Origin: Rhododendron vialii
Taxonomy: Eukaryota > Streptophyta > Magnoliopsida > Ericales > Ericaceae
Length of the DNA: 64,000 nucleotides
NCBI RefSeq assembly: GCF_030253575.1
Contig: NC_080565.1
Coordinates: 3,444,001-3,508,000 of the forward strand
Direction: 5' to 3'
Positions 31,750 to 42,965 of the stretch are shown here, one piece after another (the first letter of the stretch is position 1; each line of letters opens with the position of its first letter). Position numbers and translations under genes: made by a program. The notes under the pieces are model-generated. The model was given only the letters and a program-made list of their open reading frames with translations, had not been told where the DNA came from and made no database searches.

Positions 31750-34184
31750 GACCTTATACGCACAACAAACTTGAACCTCGGTCTCGCCCATGCATTTTCC
31801 TTGGTTACTCTCTCACCCAAAGTGCGTATAAATGTTTTGACCCATCTACTCAGCGCATTTTTATCTCCCGTCATGTCATTTTTGATGAGTCTATTTTCCC
31901 TTTTTCGACACTTGACTCCAATCAACCCCAAGTCACCTCCAGCACTATAGAAACATGGTCACCCAGTTCTACTACATCAGCTCCATCCACCTTTCATGTG
32001 CCCGTCATGCATGGCTCGTCTACGCACTTGCCTAAGCCGATTGAGAGTGCACCCTCTTTGCCCTCATGCTCACCGTCTGTGCCTCAGAGTCCCCCTACCC
32101 ATACTATAATTCCTAGCCATATACCAATATTTTCTGCACCAAATATTGCCCCCCATGGCCCACAAACCAATTCTACCCCCCCAAATTCCCACAGCTCCCC
32201 GTCTCATTTGGATAACATTGTCCAACTGTTATCTTCACCTTTAAATTCTCCAACCAAATCCCCACCAAAACCTCATCCTCACACCTCTACTTCAAATTTG
32301 AATTATAATACTACAAAGAGTCCCACTTTATCCCAAACTTCACATGCTCTATCCTCCCAACCAAATACCCATTTGGAATGCATTTCTCCACATTCTCCTC
32401 CTACCCGGCACCTTCAAAGTCCAGCCAGTAATAAGTCCAAATTACCGCCAACCCAAGGGTTACACTTAATTGTGGATTTAAATTCATCTCCTGCTCCGAA
32501 AAAACCCCCAACCCGAGCCCATTCCATGACCACCCGATCTCAGAATCACATCTTCAAACCCAAACAAATACATGCCACCACCAAACACACTCTACCCGAA
32601 CCAGTAGAACCCACATGTGCCTCTCAAGCTCTTCGTGAACCCCATTGGCGTCAAGCCATGTCAGACGAATTTAATGCGCTGATCCGAAATGGTACTTGGG
32701 AACTCGTTGCTCCAACACCATCCCAAAATCTTGTGGGATGCAAATGGGTCTTTCGGATTAAACGCAAACCTGATGGGAGTATTGATCGCTACAAAGCTCG
32801 ATTGGTAGCGAAGGGGTTTCATCAACGACCTGGTATTGATTACACAGATACTTTTAGTCCAGTTGTGAAACCAACGACAATTCGGGTTGTCCTATGTCTT
32901 GCCATTACTCAAGGGTGGCCACTTCGCCAACTTGACGTTAATAATGCTTTCCTCCATGGCTCTCTCTCCGAAGAAGTCTATATGTCTCAACCACCAGGAT
33001 TTATTGATTCGCATTGTCCATCTCATGTTTGCAAACTCCGCAAGTCTCTTTATGGCCTCAAGCAAGCTCCGCGAGCATGGTATACCGAACTACGTTCGTT
33101 TTTGCTATCATATAACTTTATCAATTCCAGGTCGGACACCTCTTTGTTTATATATCAACATGATGGAATTCTAGCCTATTTCCTTGTTTATGTTGATGAT
33201 CTTATTATAACTGGGAGTGATTTGAGTTTTATCTCACGGTTTATCGCTGCCATTTCTCATCGATTTTCTGTTAAGGACTTGGGAGACCTTCACTATTTTC
33301 TTGGGGTTGAGGTTCTTTCCACTCCTAAGGGGTTGTTTCTATCTCAACATAAATACATTCATGACCTCCTTGCTCGGACGCACATGGACAGTGCTAAAGC
33401 TGTAAGTACTCCGCTGCCAACGAGTGGGTCTCTCACCCTGCATGACGGCTCCTCGTCAACTAATGCCAGTGATTACCGTAGTGTTATTGGGGCTCTTCAA
33501 TATCTTTCCATTACGCGCCCGGATATTGCTTTTGCGGTCAACAAACTGTCCCAGTTTATGCACAAACCCACTGAAATGCATTGGACAGCGGCGAAGCGAC
33601 TCCTTCGGTATCTCAAAGGCACCATCTTTCATGGCCTTTTTCTCAAACGTCAAGCTACTCCATTTTTGCATGCATACTCGGATGCCGATTGGGCTGGCAA
33701 TCATGATGACCGCACCTCTACCACTGCCTACATCATTTATCTTGGTGGTAATGCCATCTCGTGGAGCTCTAGTAAACAACGTTCAGTTTCGCGGTCATCT
33801 ACTGAAGCTGAATACCGTGCAGTGGCAGCCACAGCTGCTGAGCTATTGTGGCTACAATCCTTACTCGGTGAACTTGGTGTTTCTCTCACCAAAGCCCCTA
33901 TAGTTTATTGCGACAATGTTGGGGCCACCTACGTTTGTGCTAATCCTGTGTTCCACTCTCGCATGAAACACATCGCAATTGACTTCCATTTCGTGCGTGA
34001 TTTGGTTTCCAAAGGCCTTCTTCAAGTCTCTCACGTTGCTACCGCAGATCAACTTGCTGATGCCCTGACCAAACCACTGTCTCGCCAACGTCTTTCCCTT
34101 CTACGGTCCAAGATTGGTGTCTCCGATGGGAGCCCCATCTTGCGGGGGCGTGTAAAGGATAAGGATAATAATGTTGTTACTTAG
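31731..34184 (+). CDS. Copia integrase C-terminus, reverse transcriptase and RNase H (second frame)
   Basis: An 817-codon frame that continues the polyprotein after the frameshift. It starts with the integrase C-terminal motif region ([11 protein letters not shown]), then a Pro/Ser-rich linker of about 200 residues. Next is copia-type reverse transcriptase ([30 protein letters not shown], catalytic YVDD at about residue 487) and RNase H (YSDADWAG near 650, [17 protein letters not shown] at the end). It stops shortly after the right LTR begins. No internal stop occurs, consistent with a recent insertion. Confidence 0.93.
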   Translation: MCYPWLRPYTHNKLEPRSRPCIFLGYSLTQSAYKCFDPSTQRIFISRHVIFDESIFPFSTLDSNQPQVTSSTIETWSPSSTTSAPSTFHVPVMHGSSTHLPKPIESAPSLPSCSPSVPQSPPTHTIIPSHIPIFSAPNIAPHGPQTNSTPPNSHSSPSHLDNIVQLLSSPLNSPTKSPPKPHPHTSTSNLNYNTTKSPTLSQTSHALSSQPNTHLECISPHSPPTRHLQSPASNKSKLPPTQGLHLIVDLNSSPAPKKPPTRAHSMTTRSQNHIFKPKQIHATTKHTLPEPVEPTCASQALREPHWRQAMSDEFNALIRNGTWELVAPTPSQNLVGCKWVFRIKRKPDGSIDRYKARLVAKGFHQRPGIDYTDTFSPVVKPTTIRVVLCLAITQGWPLRQLDVNNAFLHGSLSEEVYMSQPPGFIDSHCPSHVCKLRKSLYGLKQAPRAWYTELRSFLLSYNFINSRSDTSLFIYQHDGILAYFLVYVDDLIITGSDLSFISRFIAAISHRFSVKDLGDLHYFLGVEVLSTPKGLFLSQHKYIHDLLARTHMDSAKAVSTPLPTSGSLTLHDGSSSTNASDYRSVIGALQYLSITRPDIAFAVNKLSQFMHKPTEMHWTAAKRLLRYLKGTIFHGLFLKRQATPFLHAYSDADWAGNHDDRTSTTAYIIYLGGNAISWSSSKQRSVSRSSTEAEYRAVAATAAELLWLQSLLGELGVSLTKAPIVYCDNVGATYVCANPVFHSRMKHIAIDFHFVRDLVSKGLLQVSHVATADQLADALTKPLSRQRLSLLRSKIGVSDGSPILRGRVKDKDNNVVT

Positions 34185-34352
34185 GATAATTATCATTCTT
34201 TCAAGTTGTTAGCTGTAGCTTAGGATAGAATATATTTAGTTTTTGAAAGTTTCAATTGTAATCCTTATCTCATTATTGTAACTTATTTATACCTGTGGAC
34301 TTGGCTAATAAAGTTAAGTTTTTCAAGATACAAGAAATATCAGCTCTCTTTA
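34151..34352 (+). repeat. Right LTR
   Basis: No difference from the left LTR was found over 202 bp. It is preceded by the polypurine tract region (cttgcgggggcg) and followed directly by ttgagcagagtcacc, which continues the sequence left of the element rather than repeating it. Confidence 0.95.
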
Positions 34353-34493
34353 TTGAGCAGAGTCACCTTGTTTTTTCTGTACTGGTTGTCAGCTATTTAA
34401 TGCACAATCCTCTTCCTTTATCCGAGTTTGGGATCGGTTGTGTAAAAGATAAAACTCAAAACATGACACAGGCAGAGTTAGACTGAGTGCAGG

Positions 34494-35569
34494 CAGTGGC
34501 GGCTCTACAGCCAACCCACCATGGTCACATGACCACCCCAAAAAAAAAAAGAAATTTGTTAGAATACATGTAGAAATTTCAGGGTAACCCTTTTTTTGAA
34601 CACCCAACTCAAATGTCAATGAACACCTAATTTTAATATTCTTGAACACCTAACTCAAAAACGAATTGAACACCAAATCCAAAACTAATTGAATACTCAA
34701 TCACAACTCAATTATAGCTCATCAATCTAGGTAATTCATATTGAACACCTACCACATCACCTAAAATAAAGCTCACAAACATAATGAAAAAGTAAGAGAA
34801 AAACAAGAATATATTAGTGTTTTGGTTGCCTCCTTACTTTCCTTTGAGTTTGGTTCTTGGGTGGCATTCGTCGGTATGACCTTGATCAGTTAAATCTTTA
34901 TACTCTTTTTCAAAGATTTATAAAGAATATTTTGTTGATAAAAGAAATGTATTAGTGTAAGTATTATACTCTGCGTTCTCTCTCCATCTTTATTGTCGAT
35001 GGTCTAAATGTGTTGATTTTGCATTCATGACGATAACTACTTTTTTTTGTCTAGTTAACTTATAGAATTACAAACAAAGTTAAAAATAAATAAAAATCAA
35101 CTACATTGCAAAACCCCGTTAATTTGAATAATACTCTTTCGAATTTAAGAGTAGGATAGAAAATCTCATCATATCATCCTAAAGAAGGACATATTTTTAA
35201 GGTCAACCCCAACATATTCGCTACAATTTCTTTCAAAATGGTTTTAGTAGATTAATACGTCGGTTAAACGTTGGCACAAAATATGAGAACTCTTCAAGGA
35301 CAATGGTAAAATTTTACTCCCTCTATTCTCAAAACATTGTCTACTACGCAATACAAAAATTTAAAAAAAAAACTGTTAAAAAATATAGTATAGATTTTTA
35401 AGTTCTCATTTTGCATCGTAGTTAATTTTTTCAAAATATAGGTTATGTTTTTTGACCGCGCCATTTATATTAATATTTTATATTTTTATATGTATTATCG
35501 GTTAATAGATTAGCTAGTACAGGTAAAGTAATTTTTGAACCCTACTATAAATTCCTGGAGCCGCCACCG
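34494..35569. mobile_element. Non-autonomous hAT element (CAGTGGCGG termini)
   Basis: Left end CAGTGGCGGCTCTACAG and right end CTGGAGCCGCCACCG are inverted and match the widespread plant hAT terminus CAGTGGCGGAGCCAGG. Flanking octamers agtgcagg and gatgtagg agree at 5 of 8 positions. The interior is AT-rich with no transposase, and a cttgaacacctaactc-type repeat lies at 34598-34700. It includes a Stowaway-like actccctctattctcaa near 35316. Confidence 0.65.
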
Positions 35570-35934
35570 GATGTAGGTAATCTTGAAAATGTTGATAGTC
35601 ATTAGTGAGGATGATATTCAATCAACAGATATAGTATGACGGGGATTGATCAGGTAGGGGGATTTAGCAATTTAGGCATACCAAATGGCAAATTCGATAA
35701 GAACACGAATCAAAAAATAATAATAATCGATAAGAACCTTAACCTAAATGTTTGGTGGTTATAATGGAAGTATGGAGAACCAAAGAAAAAATAATATTTG
35801 GCGTGTCTCTTACCGTGTCTATATTCTTGTCTTTTGATAATCCTCGTGTCTCGTATCTCTATGTCTGCGCTATATATATTTGTGTTCTTTATCTGAACCT
35901 CAAACTCTTATTTCATCATGTTAGACAATCCTAA
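35570..35934. other. No recognisable feature
   Basis: AT-rich spacer. The short frame at 35752-35934 has no motif. Confidence 0.4.
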
Positions 35935-36303
35935 GGGTGGGTTTGGCTTCTCTAGATAAATAACTTATTTTTTCGTCTTTATTCAATTTTTTTTTTTGTA
36001 TTTGTTCGTTTTGCATCAAAATTTTGTGATTTATTGATTCGTCTCGACGAGAGAAATCGGAAGAGTATAAAATTTTGATCAAAACTCGTAATTTTTTGAA
36101 TAAAGATAAAAATAAGTCAATAAGTCAACTTTTTTTTTTTACTTATTCTGGTCTTTTTCAAAAAAATTATGAGTTTCGATTAAAATTTTTTACTTTTTCG
36201 ATTTTTCTCGCCGAGACAAATTAATAAGTCACAAAATTTTGACGCAAAATTAACAAATGCGAAAAAAATTTGAATAAAGACAAAAACAAAGTTATTGGTC
36301 CAA
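35935..36303. mobile_element. Foldback MITE-like element
   Basis: Complementary arms: cttattttttcgtctttatt on the left against aataaagacaaaaacaaag on the right, and gttttgcatcaaaattttgtg against cacaaaattttgacgcaaaa. Inner repeats around tctcgacgagag. Related arms appear at 47.28-47.57 kb and degraded ones at 38.95-39.24 kb. Confidence 0.55.
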
Positions 36304-36384
36304 CTTTTAAGCAAAGTTGCATGCATGTGTACGTTAATCACAAGACAAGGAAACATAGATTACAAAAGAAACGGACAAACAACA

Positions 36385-36760
36385 AATAATCCAACTATTT
36401 ATACAACAATCCAACTACATCACCATCCCCGGCCAACCCCTCACATACATATGGGACCTACACGTACTAGTATTGTGTACCTAGACTTTTCGAACAACAA
36501 CAATCCAACTACATACACAACAATTCAACCACAACACCATCCAATCACATACATGTGGGGCTTATACAAACTAGGTTTTTTTTTTTTTTGTAATGGAGCA
36601 AATACCTAAGTCTCAAGCCAAGTCAACACCACCTAACCAACCCTACGTTGACTATTTGAACAACAATAATCTAACAACATACACACACAACAATCCAATC
36701 ACAACACCATCAATAATCCCTCACATACATGTAAGGCCCACGTACACTAGTGCTAAAAAA
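36385..36760. repeat. Three imperfect copies of a ~110-bp repeat
   Basis: caatccaactacatacacaa, then caccatc..., then tcacatacatgtgggg-type blocks occur near 36390-36480, 36498-36575 and 36660-36755. It is CA-rich and non-coding, downstream of the minus-strand gene at 36816. Confidence 0.65.
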
Positions 36761-36815
36761 CAACTACAACTCTCCTTCACCTTGTTCTGTGCTCCTTATT
36801 GCATCCTCCATTTTC

Positions 36816-37286
36816 TTAATTAGCCATCCCCTGCAGCACATTTTCATATATCTTCACCATATCTTCCAACACCCATCCTTCCACCGGCTCGACAGAAAAC
36901 GACCACTCGATCTCGCACCCCCGACCTTGACCATCATCTCCTCCGGGAACGATCTTGACCTTTGAAACGTACGACTTCAACCTGGTGTTGGTGTCGATGA
37001 TCTCGTAGGCGATGGTCCGATCAATAGGATCAGAGGCTATCATCCTCTCCTTGCACCAGCTGACGGAGTCGACACTGTCCTGGGGTCGGAGTTTAAAGCC
37101 GGAGCAGTACCGGATGCAACCCACCTCACCGTTGGTACCGTGGATCCCATAACAAGTGGGTATGGCTGGGAACAATTTGTGTAGGCTGAAGAAGTCCTTG
37201 AAAAGAGGCCATATTTGGTCTGCACTAGCATGTGTTAGAGTTTTAGAGACCTTGGATTCCCACTTAGGTTGTGAGTTTTGTTCCAT
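36816..37286 (-). CDS. Lachrymatory-factor-synthase-like protein (PYR/PYL-Bet v 1 fold)
   Basis: A 156-residue intronless frame, close to the length of plant LFS-like and PYL-type proteins (about 150-190). Hallmarks of the SRPBCC/polyketide-cyclase family: W(E/K)..V..TL...ADQIWPLFKDFFSLHKLFP near residues 9-40, TCYGIHGTNGEVGCIRYCSG at 44-63, WCKERMIASDP at 77-87, and the C-terminal helix VEGWVLEDMVKIYENVLQGMA that closes the pocket. Onion lachrymatory factor synthase uses a conserved Arg and Glu. Candidates here are Arg59 and Glu80, though the spacing differs somewhat from onion. Most family members outside onion have no proven substrate, so a role in small-molecule binding or catalysis in the cytosol is inferred. 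The start is fixed by the only upstream ATG, which is preceded by a (CT)n leader. A TATA-like tttatttaag lies about 65 bp upstream. Confidence 0.88.
   Translation of the reverse strand: MEQNSQPKWESKVSKTLTHASADQIWPLFKDFFSLHKLFPAIPTCYGIHGTNGEVGCIRYCSGFKLRPQDSVDSVSWCKERMIASDPIDRTIAYEIIDTNTRLKSYVSKVKIVPGGDDGQGRGCEIEWSFSVEPVEGWVLEDMVKIYENVLQGMAN

Positions 37287-37287
<1 letters not shown>

Positions 37288-37319
<32 letters not shown>
37288..37319 (-). promoter_or_regulatory. (CT)n tract in the 5' leader
   Basis: About 16 GA dinucleotides on the plus strand, so (CT)16 in the transcript strand, ending two bases before the ATG of the LFS-like gene. CT/GAGA tracts are common in plant leaders and can affect expression. 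Length is probably polymorphic. Confidence 0.7.
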
Positions 37320-37321
<2 letters not shown>

Positions 37322-37441
37322 TGACAATTGAGAGAGTGAGGTACCTACTTAAATAAAAGCTTAGGAAGCTGGACTACTGTGGCCACCACTAGTGAATTGC
37401 ATTACTCTTGAAATGCTTTTCTGGTGTAGTAATAATGGCTT

Positions 37442-38124
37442 GGGGAAAGTTTACTTTGACCCCATGGTTATCGTCAATAATGGCTTGGGGAAAGTTTACT
37501 TTGATCCCTATAGTTATCGTTATGTGCGGATGTTTTTCTCATAGTTTAAAACTGACCACATAACCTATCTGTGGCTTTAAAAATGTGCGGATAGATTTCC
37601 TGCCGTCATGTTTTCCATCCATATTAACAGACACAACATTAAAAGACCGATATACCTTCATCATGTCTATTGATTCTTCTTCTTTTTTAAATCTAACCAC
37701 ACCATCTCTTATACTAAAAATTGAATCCAAACCGTTAATATTGTAAATTTTGACGAGTACTACATCTTTATGCCAAAATTCAAGTCAATCAAAAAATGAA
37801 AAGCTCATGGTCGAATTGATTTTGTTAAGAAATTAAAATTTCAAATTTGAATTTACTAAAAATTAGATCATTGGATTATTGATGCCTAATCGAGATGATT
37901 TTTTACAGAGATACTCTATTTTTTATTTAATACATTATGAACGACTCAGATTATATTCTAGAGGCATGTGTGATACACCTCCATTAATATGGATGGAAAA
38001 TATGACGGCAGAGGGTCAATCCACATATTTTCAAAACCACAAGTAGGTTATGTGATCAGTTTTGAACCATGAGGAGGTATCCGCACATGGCCATAACCAC
38101 ATGGGGTGAAAGTGGACTTTGCCC
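37442..38124. mobile_element. Mutator-type foldback MITE, 9-bp TSD, duplicated left end
   Basis: A 683-bp element with termini GGGGAAAGTTTACTTTGACCC and (right, inward) GGGCAAAGTCCACTTTCACCC. The duplication taatggctt flanks it (37433-37441, 38125-38133). The left TSD plus terminus is repeated 45 bp further in (37478). Arms pair tgtgcggat...cataacctat against ataggttatgtga...atccgcaca, and gccgtcatgttttccatcc against ggatggaaaatatgacggc. The centre (37760-37960) contains TGCTA-family MITE-like sequence. Non-coding. Confidence 0.9.
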
Positions 38125-38224
38125 TAATGGCTTGGTTCCCTTTCATGGCATCCATATGACTCATGAGGAGCAAAAATGATGCAGTTGCTCCTTATCCTTT
38201 GACTGTTTAAGTCCTATTTCCTAA

Positions 38225-38815
38225 TCAACCTACATGACAAGGACCAGACCCTTTTTTTTGGTAACTGAAAGTTGCATTATAAAACTTAGCGTTTACAATC
38301 CGGGGTATACAACCCGGCCCTATCAAATCCGCATAAAGTAGATTAACAATACAATTAGGAATACAAGAGTAGATATAAAAATCTCCCACCGAAATAGGTG
38401 CATCACTTGCCAATGCATCCGCACAATGATTTGCTTCCTGATAGATGTACTTGATCGACACCGCTTCAAGCTCCTCCATTAGAGACCTGCGATCCAGTAA
38501 AATATTAAGTACCAAGTGGATGATTTGCTATTTGATTATCCTGCAAGAGCTGGAAAACTCCTAGAGCATCAGTTTCTATTTCCAAATTCCGCACACCCTC
38601 TGCGTTTGCCAACTGAAGTCCATCGCACAAGGCTAGAACTTCTGCCATCAAGCTTGAGCTCGCTATAATGGTGCTGTGAAAACCCTCCTAGCCATCTGCT
38701 ATGGTGATCGCGTAGAAAACCCCCAGCACATGATGTACCCAAAGATGGATTGAAAGCTCCATCGATCTATGTTAGGTTTCACAAATTAAAGTTTTCCCTT
38801 GGAGGAACCCAGCCA
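38225..38815 (-). pseudogene. RNase H-like (RVT_3) domain remnant
   Basis: Minus-strand reading, with frame changes, shows the plant retro-element RNase H order: DGAFNPSLGTS near 38745, then frame-shifted GGF-RDH-RWLGGF, MAEVLALCDGLQLANA near 38625, LEIETDALGVFQLLQ near 38560, and finally IKYIYQEANHCADALA near 38420. Such domains end LINE-type reverse transcriptases and also occur alone in plant genomes. At least three frameshifts or stops are present. The last part (38225-38515) is open. Confidence 0.75.
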
Positions 38816-39940
38816 ACCGAAACAAGTTTTTTTTTTTTTTCCCGAAGGATGTTGCTGAAAGAAGTACCATTCCGGAGATTTGCTCACAATGGAGCTGGCA
38901 ATTGAATAGGGTCGGCCCAATTTGTAGTAAGAAGGGTTTAGAATTTTTAGTTTTGTGCTAATATTTTTTCGTTATAAGTCTTGACGAAGGAAATTTAAAA
39001 AGAAAAAACTATGATAAAAAAACTAGTACTAAAGACGAAAATAGTACAAAAAAAGATAATTTTCTGATCTATTGGTCTTTTTTTTCTTTTGTTAAATACA
39101 ATTTGTTTTTTTTTTTTTACATTTTTATTCTTCTGGTGGAGACGAACTGAAACATTCAACATGTTCATCAAAAACTAAAATAGGTCACTAGCAACAAAAA
39201 TAAGTCATTAGCTTCCAATAACAATTTAGTTCCAATATTGTGTTTTCAATATCTTGAAAAACTAGTACTTATATTCAGAAAAACAAAAGAAAAGAAAGAC
39301 AACTACTTGCAGATCAAATTGAAAAGCATAGCAAAAATGTGAGAACCCGAATTTTCTATCATAAGAACTTGAAAAGTAATTTTCAAGCTTCTTCTTGAAA
39401 TTCCGTCGCTACAGTTATCCTTAGAAATAAATTTTCAATTCAACCATGATATTTTTGGATATTTCCGAAGAACGGAGATAGATCTCAAATTGTTTCTCTT
39501 TACCCAACTAATTTTTGGTGGCAAACCTACCCTATTTAATTTTGTCAAATCTCTGCCTCACCTTTAATTTTCACTTTTAAGCCCATGAAAAGTCAGGACC
39601 GGCTATAGGAGAATAAATTCCTTCCCTACCGCCGCCCAATTTGAGTGTGAAACCCTAGAGGGAGGAGGGTGGCTAGGGTACTTTTGCAATCCTAGAGAGA
39701 GAAGAGTTGGATGTGTGTCTAACTTGTTTCTGTCTCTTTACCCAACTAAATTTTTGGTGGCTAGCCCACCCTATTTAATTTTGTTGGATCTCTGCACCAA
39801 TTTGGCATTTCCTCCATGGCTACTATCTATCTCATAGTGGGACATTCAATATCTATAGCTGAAGTAATAATAGAATCAAATAGGTCATGAGACCTTGCAT
39901 TAAGTTCCTTGTTGGGTGCACCTATATCATGCAATTCGTT
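38816..39940. other. Unassigned, with an internal duplication
   Basis: Contains a T14 run at 38827. A ~70-bp direct repeat (tctttacccaactaa-tttttggtgg...ctaccctatttaattttgt) lies at about 39498-39558 and 39732-39798. Weak foldback arms occur at 38950-39240. No gene seen. Confidence 0.4.
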
Positions 39941-39942
39941 AA

Positions 39943-40023
39943 AGTCAATAGGCTAGGCTAGGGTGGCTCAGCCTCCCCTCCAAGTCAATAGGCTAGGCTA
40001 GAGTGGCTCGGCCTCCCCTCCAG
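39943..40023. repeat. 40-bp tandem duplication
   Basis: gtcaataggctaggctag followed by (g/a)gtggctc(a/g)gcctcccctcca is present twice in direct succession with two differences. Confidence 0.85.
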
Positions 40024-40996
40024 TGAATAAGTTGTTGTACTCGTGGCAACGCTTCCAGCGACATTGACGTTGAACGGAAGTTTATTTTTTGTTGTTTTTT
40101 GTTCATCTCCAGTTTCAGAGATGAACATTCCCTACGTGGAACTTTTGTTGCCCTCTGTGGGTATATCTGCTCCCTCAATCATTGAATTGCTTGGAGGGAA
40201 GGATGGTGAGGCTGGTCAAATTACCACTGCCATCTTCAACCCTCCTTGCATCTGCCTACTGTGTAAAACTTTTAATGTATTTGGTGAGAGCCTATCCAAC
40301 CCACATGGCTTCCACACAATTGCGTAGTTTTATATTTTGGCCTCCTACAATGTGTTTGACGCACAGTTCGGAAATTCTTGTTCTAGTTCTGATCGTCCGA
40401 TCCGAGTGGCGATTGGGGAGATCACTTTCGTAGGTGATACTTACAATCAAGTGCACCTAAGGAAGATTCGTAAGTTGTACGTAACAGTTTTCAATTGCTT
40501 GAGTACTAGCCACCTTCAATTAAGATGGCTTTTGGAATATTTTTCTCATTATAGTGCTTGAACAATGGCGAAAGACGAGGCTTTCGAAATGAACTTAGCT
40601 ATTACATATCTGTGTATTTTCAATTTCCAATTACCAGCCATTGCGCTGATCCGAAAGCTCCACCAGCAGAAACTGGGGTTTCATTGTGCTTCGTAGGGTG
40701 TAGTCTGGAATCCCGACTATCTCCAGATCTTATGGAATCGAGATAAATCAGAACCCTTGGTACGTTCCTGAGAAAAAAGTTTTTTTTTTTGTTTTTTTTT
40801 TATGAACAAGAATACCCAATTACTTAATGATTGGTTCAGCTAAACTCTCCTAGGACCTATCCTCGCAAAAGTAATTTTATGCTAGTTAATCGATCTCCAA
40901 AAATAATTAGTTATGAAAAATCTAATTGCCTGAGAAATTCAAACGAAATGGCTGATTTGGATATGAAAATAGAGTTTGTTCTTCATCGAAAACGTC
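40024..40996. other. No recognisable gene
   Basis: Several short overlapping frames on the plus strand (40043-40746) show no family motif. One begins MNIPYVELLLPSVGISAP. They may be remnants of a transposon gene whose other part is the minus-strand gene at 40997-42057. Confidence 0.35.
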
Positions 40997-42057
40997 CTAC
41001 TCAGACTTGCCTTTTTGCGTCTTCTTATAATCGTCTTCATCAGTAGCTAGCAGGTTACCAGTGTTGGTGTTGGTTTCATTAAAAAGTTCCTCCTCGGTGA
41101 CCTGGCCCTCAGAAATAAGCGAAGCTAGGTAGTCATCGGCTTCGAATTTCTTGAAGTCCTTATCAGGGTACTCAGAAGTGGCTCGTCGCCTGAAAGCTTC
41201 AAAACCTTCGAAGAAGTAGACGGTCATCGAGTCAACAAAGCTTTGTGACTCTTTGTAAGCCGCCACGGCCATGTCCTTCTCCTCAGTAACTGATTCTCTC
41301 ATCCGGACAATCTCTTGCTTGAGCTCGCGGATTTCTTTGTCCCTCGCAACAGATTGCTCTACGCATGTCTTGAGCAGACTCACCTTGTTGACGAGCTGCT
41401 CCTCGTACATCCTAATCTTAGTCTGGGCTCGATCTAGCATCAACACCATATCCTCCCGTTCAGCCGTAGCTTTCTTGTACATGTCTTCCAATCCCCAAGA
41501 ATAGTTGAGGTTTCTAAGGAGCCGGGTTGAAACCGCGTAAGCATACACTGCAGCCTGCAATGTACAAATACCTTGTCATCACCCAAGGGTAATGGCTCAA
41601 ACAAACAAAGATTTATATAGGGACAAGGCTAATGAAGCTTTACCTGACTTGTAGCAACCAAGTTCTTCTCAGATAACTCCTTGTTACTCATCTTGTCAAC
41701 AAGCTTCATGTCAGCAACAAATGGAAAATCGGTCAACTTGTTCAGAGCGTCGTGAGGGTCCCTCAAAATAGAAGGGTCCTCGACGCTCTTTCCCTTTGTG
41801 TCTACCCTTGAATCGGACTCCAGTATCTCAACATCATTACCCTGGTTCTTGGGTGAGGCCTCAACCTTGTCCGCAGACTTTTGCCCTGTGCTAGGAGTAC
41901 CACGGGTGCAAACTATGCCAGAGTCCACGAAGGTTAAAGGATCGGACTCTTTAGATTTTCGAGTCAGCCTTGGCTTGATCTTTTTAGCGAAGGGCCCATC
42001 GCCACCCTTGGCTTTCCTCACCCTCAATTTGGACAACACGTCTGTGTTGAGCCTCAT
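40997..42057 (-). CDS. Two-exon coiled-coil protein, probably transposon-derived
   Basis: Exon 1 (42057-41644) and exon 2 (41554-40997) join in phase 0 across an 89-bp intron (GTAAAG...TTGCAG), giving about 323 residues. Exon 1 is Lys/Ser-rich and basic (RKAKGG, KKIKPRLTRKSKES), with a SILRDPHDALNKLTDFPFVADMKLV segment. Exon 2 forms a long coiled coil (roughly MYKKATAEREDMVLMLDRAQ to EEKDMAVAAYKESQSF), then SMTVYFFEGFEAFRRRA and an acidic tail. Proteins with a YF(Y/F)EGFEAFR motif are common as multicopy gag-like or plant-transposon ORFs in large eudicot genomes, from memory. A fragment of the same gene flanks the copia element at 29.3/34.35 kb, which supports a repeat origin. No enzyme motif. 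Confidence 0.6.
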
Positions 42058-42965
42058 CTTCTCACCTAGTCAGAAGAGAAACAAAAGTCCTCGGAAAAAA
42101 GGACCAAATACTAAAAACACCAAACGGAATAGTAACCATTGTACTAGAAAAATGATTAACTCAAGTGTGAGAATCATGAGAAGATACTCTCTTTTTTTCC
42201 TACATTTGACTAGACATGTTTATGTGATTTAACATGCTTCTCTCTTTTCCTAGGTCCTTGGTCTTTGTTTCATGTTTTTTCTGCATGTTTCACTTCCCCT
42301 CCAAATTAATCTAATAATCACACACAAACACGTACCATTCATATCACAGATGCATATTACACCCAAAATGTTTGTCTAAAGAGATGGGCTTCAGGGGCGG
42401 AGGTATTTGGGGGTTGAAGGTGGCACATGCCATGCCCGGTTCCAGGGAAAAAAAATTAATTTTACACTAAAGATAGTTGATTAGGTACTTATCAGTAATT
42501 GAATAACTTGATTTTTCACTAAAACAAAGAAAAATAGCAACAAAAGAAATTAACAATTCAGATCATAAAAATAATATTTCAATAACTTTCATTTAAAGAC
42601 CATAAGATAGTTGAATCAAGGCTTCAATTATTCTAACAAAAAAACAAAGTCCAATTTTACGTTTAACTTTTCTCTTGGTATTGCTACCAACAACATACAA
42701 CATGTAGCCGAGCAAAAAAAACAACATATAACATGTACTATACTAGTGAAACCCCAAGGGGTTAGACGCTGATGTTTGATGGGCACATTTTATTTAGGGT
42801 ACAAACAAATAAACATCTTGCAACGATTACACATATAACCCTAGAACTTGTTCCACGTCACAAACTACTCTAAGTGCGTGTACATTTTTCCCTTTGAACC
42901 CTAAGACTTATAATTAAACACCAACGTCTACCCTTCCGTGAATCTTACTTCTAAATTGGAGGCAA
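42058..42965. other. Unassigned AT-rich sequence
   Basis: Contains a decayed hAT-type end (ggggcggaggtatttggggg at 42394) followed by a weakly matching interior. No gene is supported. Confidence 0.4.

Larger units (their letters stand above)
29342..34352 (+). mobile_element. Ty1-copia retrotransposon, Ale-like, 5.0 kb
   Basis: Two 202-bp LTRs (29342-29543, 34151-34352), with no differences that I can find, enclose a gag-pol region in copia order (Gag, protease, integrase, RT, RNase H). The primer binding site tggtatcagagc lies directly after the left LTR, and a purine-rich gcgggggcg precedes the right one. Short LTRs and one long frame fit the Ale/Retrofit lineage. Each LTR has a TATA-like tatttatacc and AATAAAG near its 3' end. 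The flanks show no 5-bp duplication. One frameshift near 31722 interrupts integrase, so it is defective although very young. Confidence 0.95.

Noticed and set aside
29819..34088. Several minus-strand frames across the copia element
   Set aside because: Antisense shadows of the gag-pol frames, without motifs of their own.
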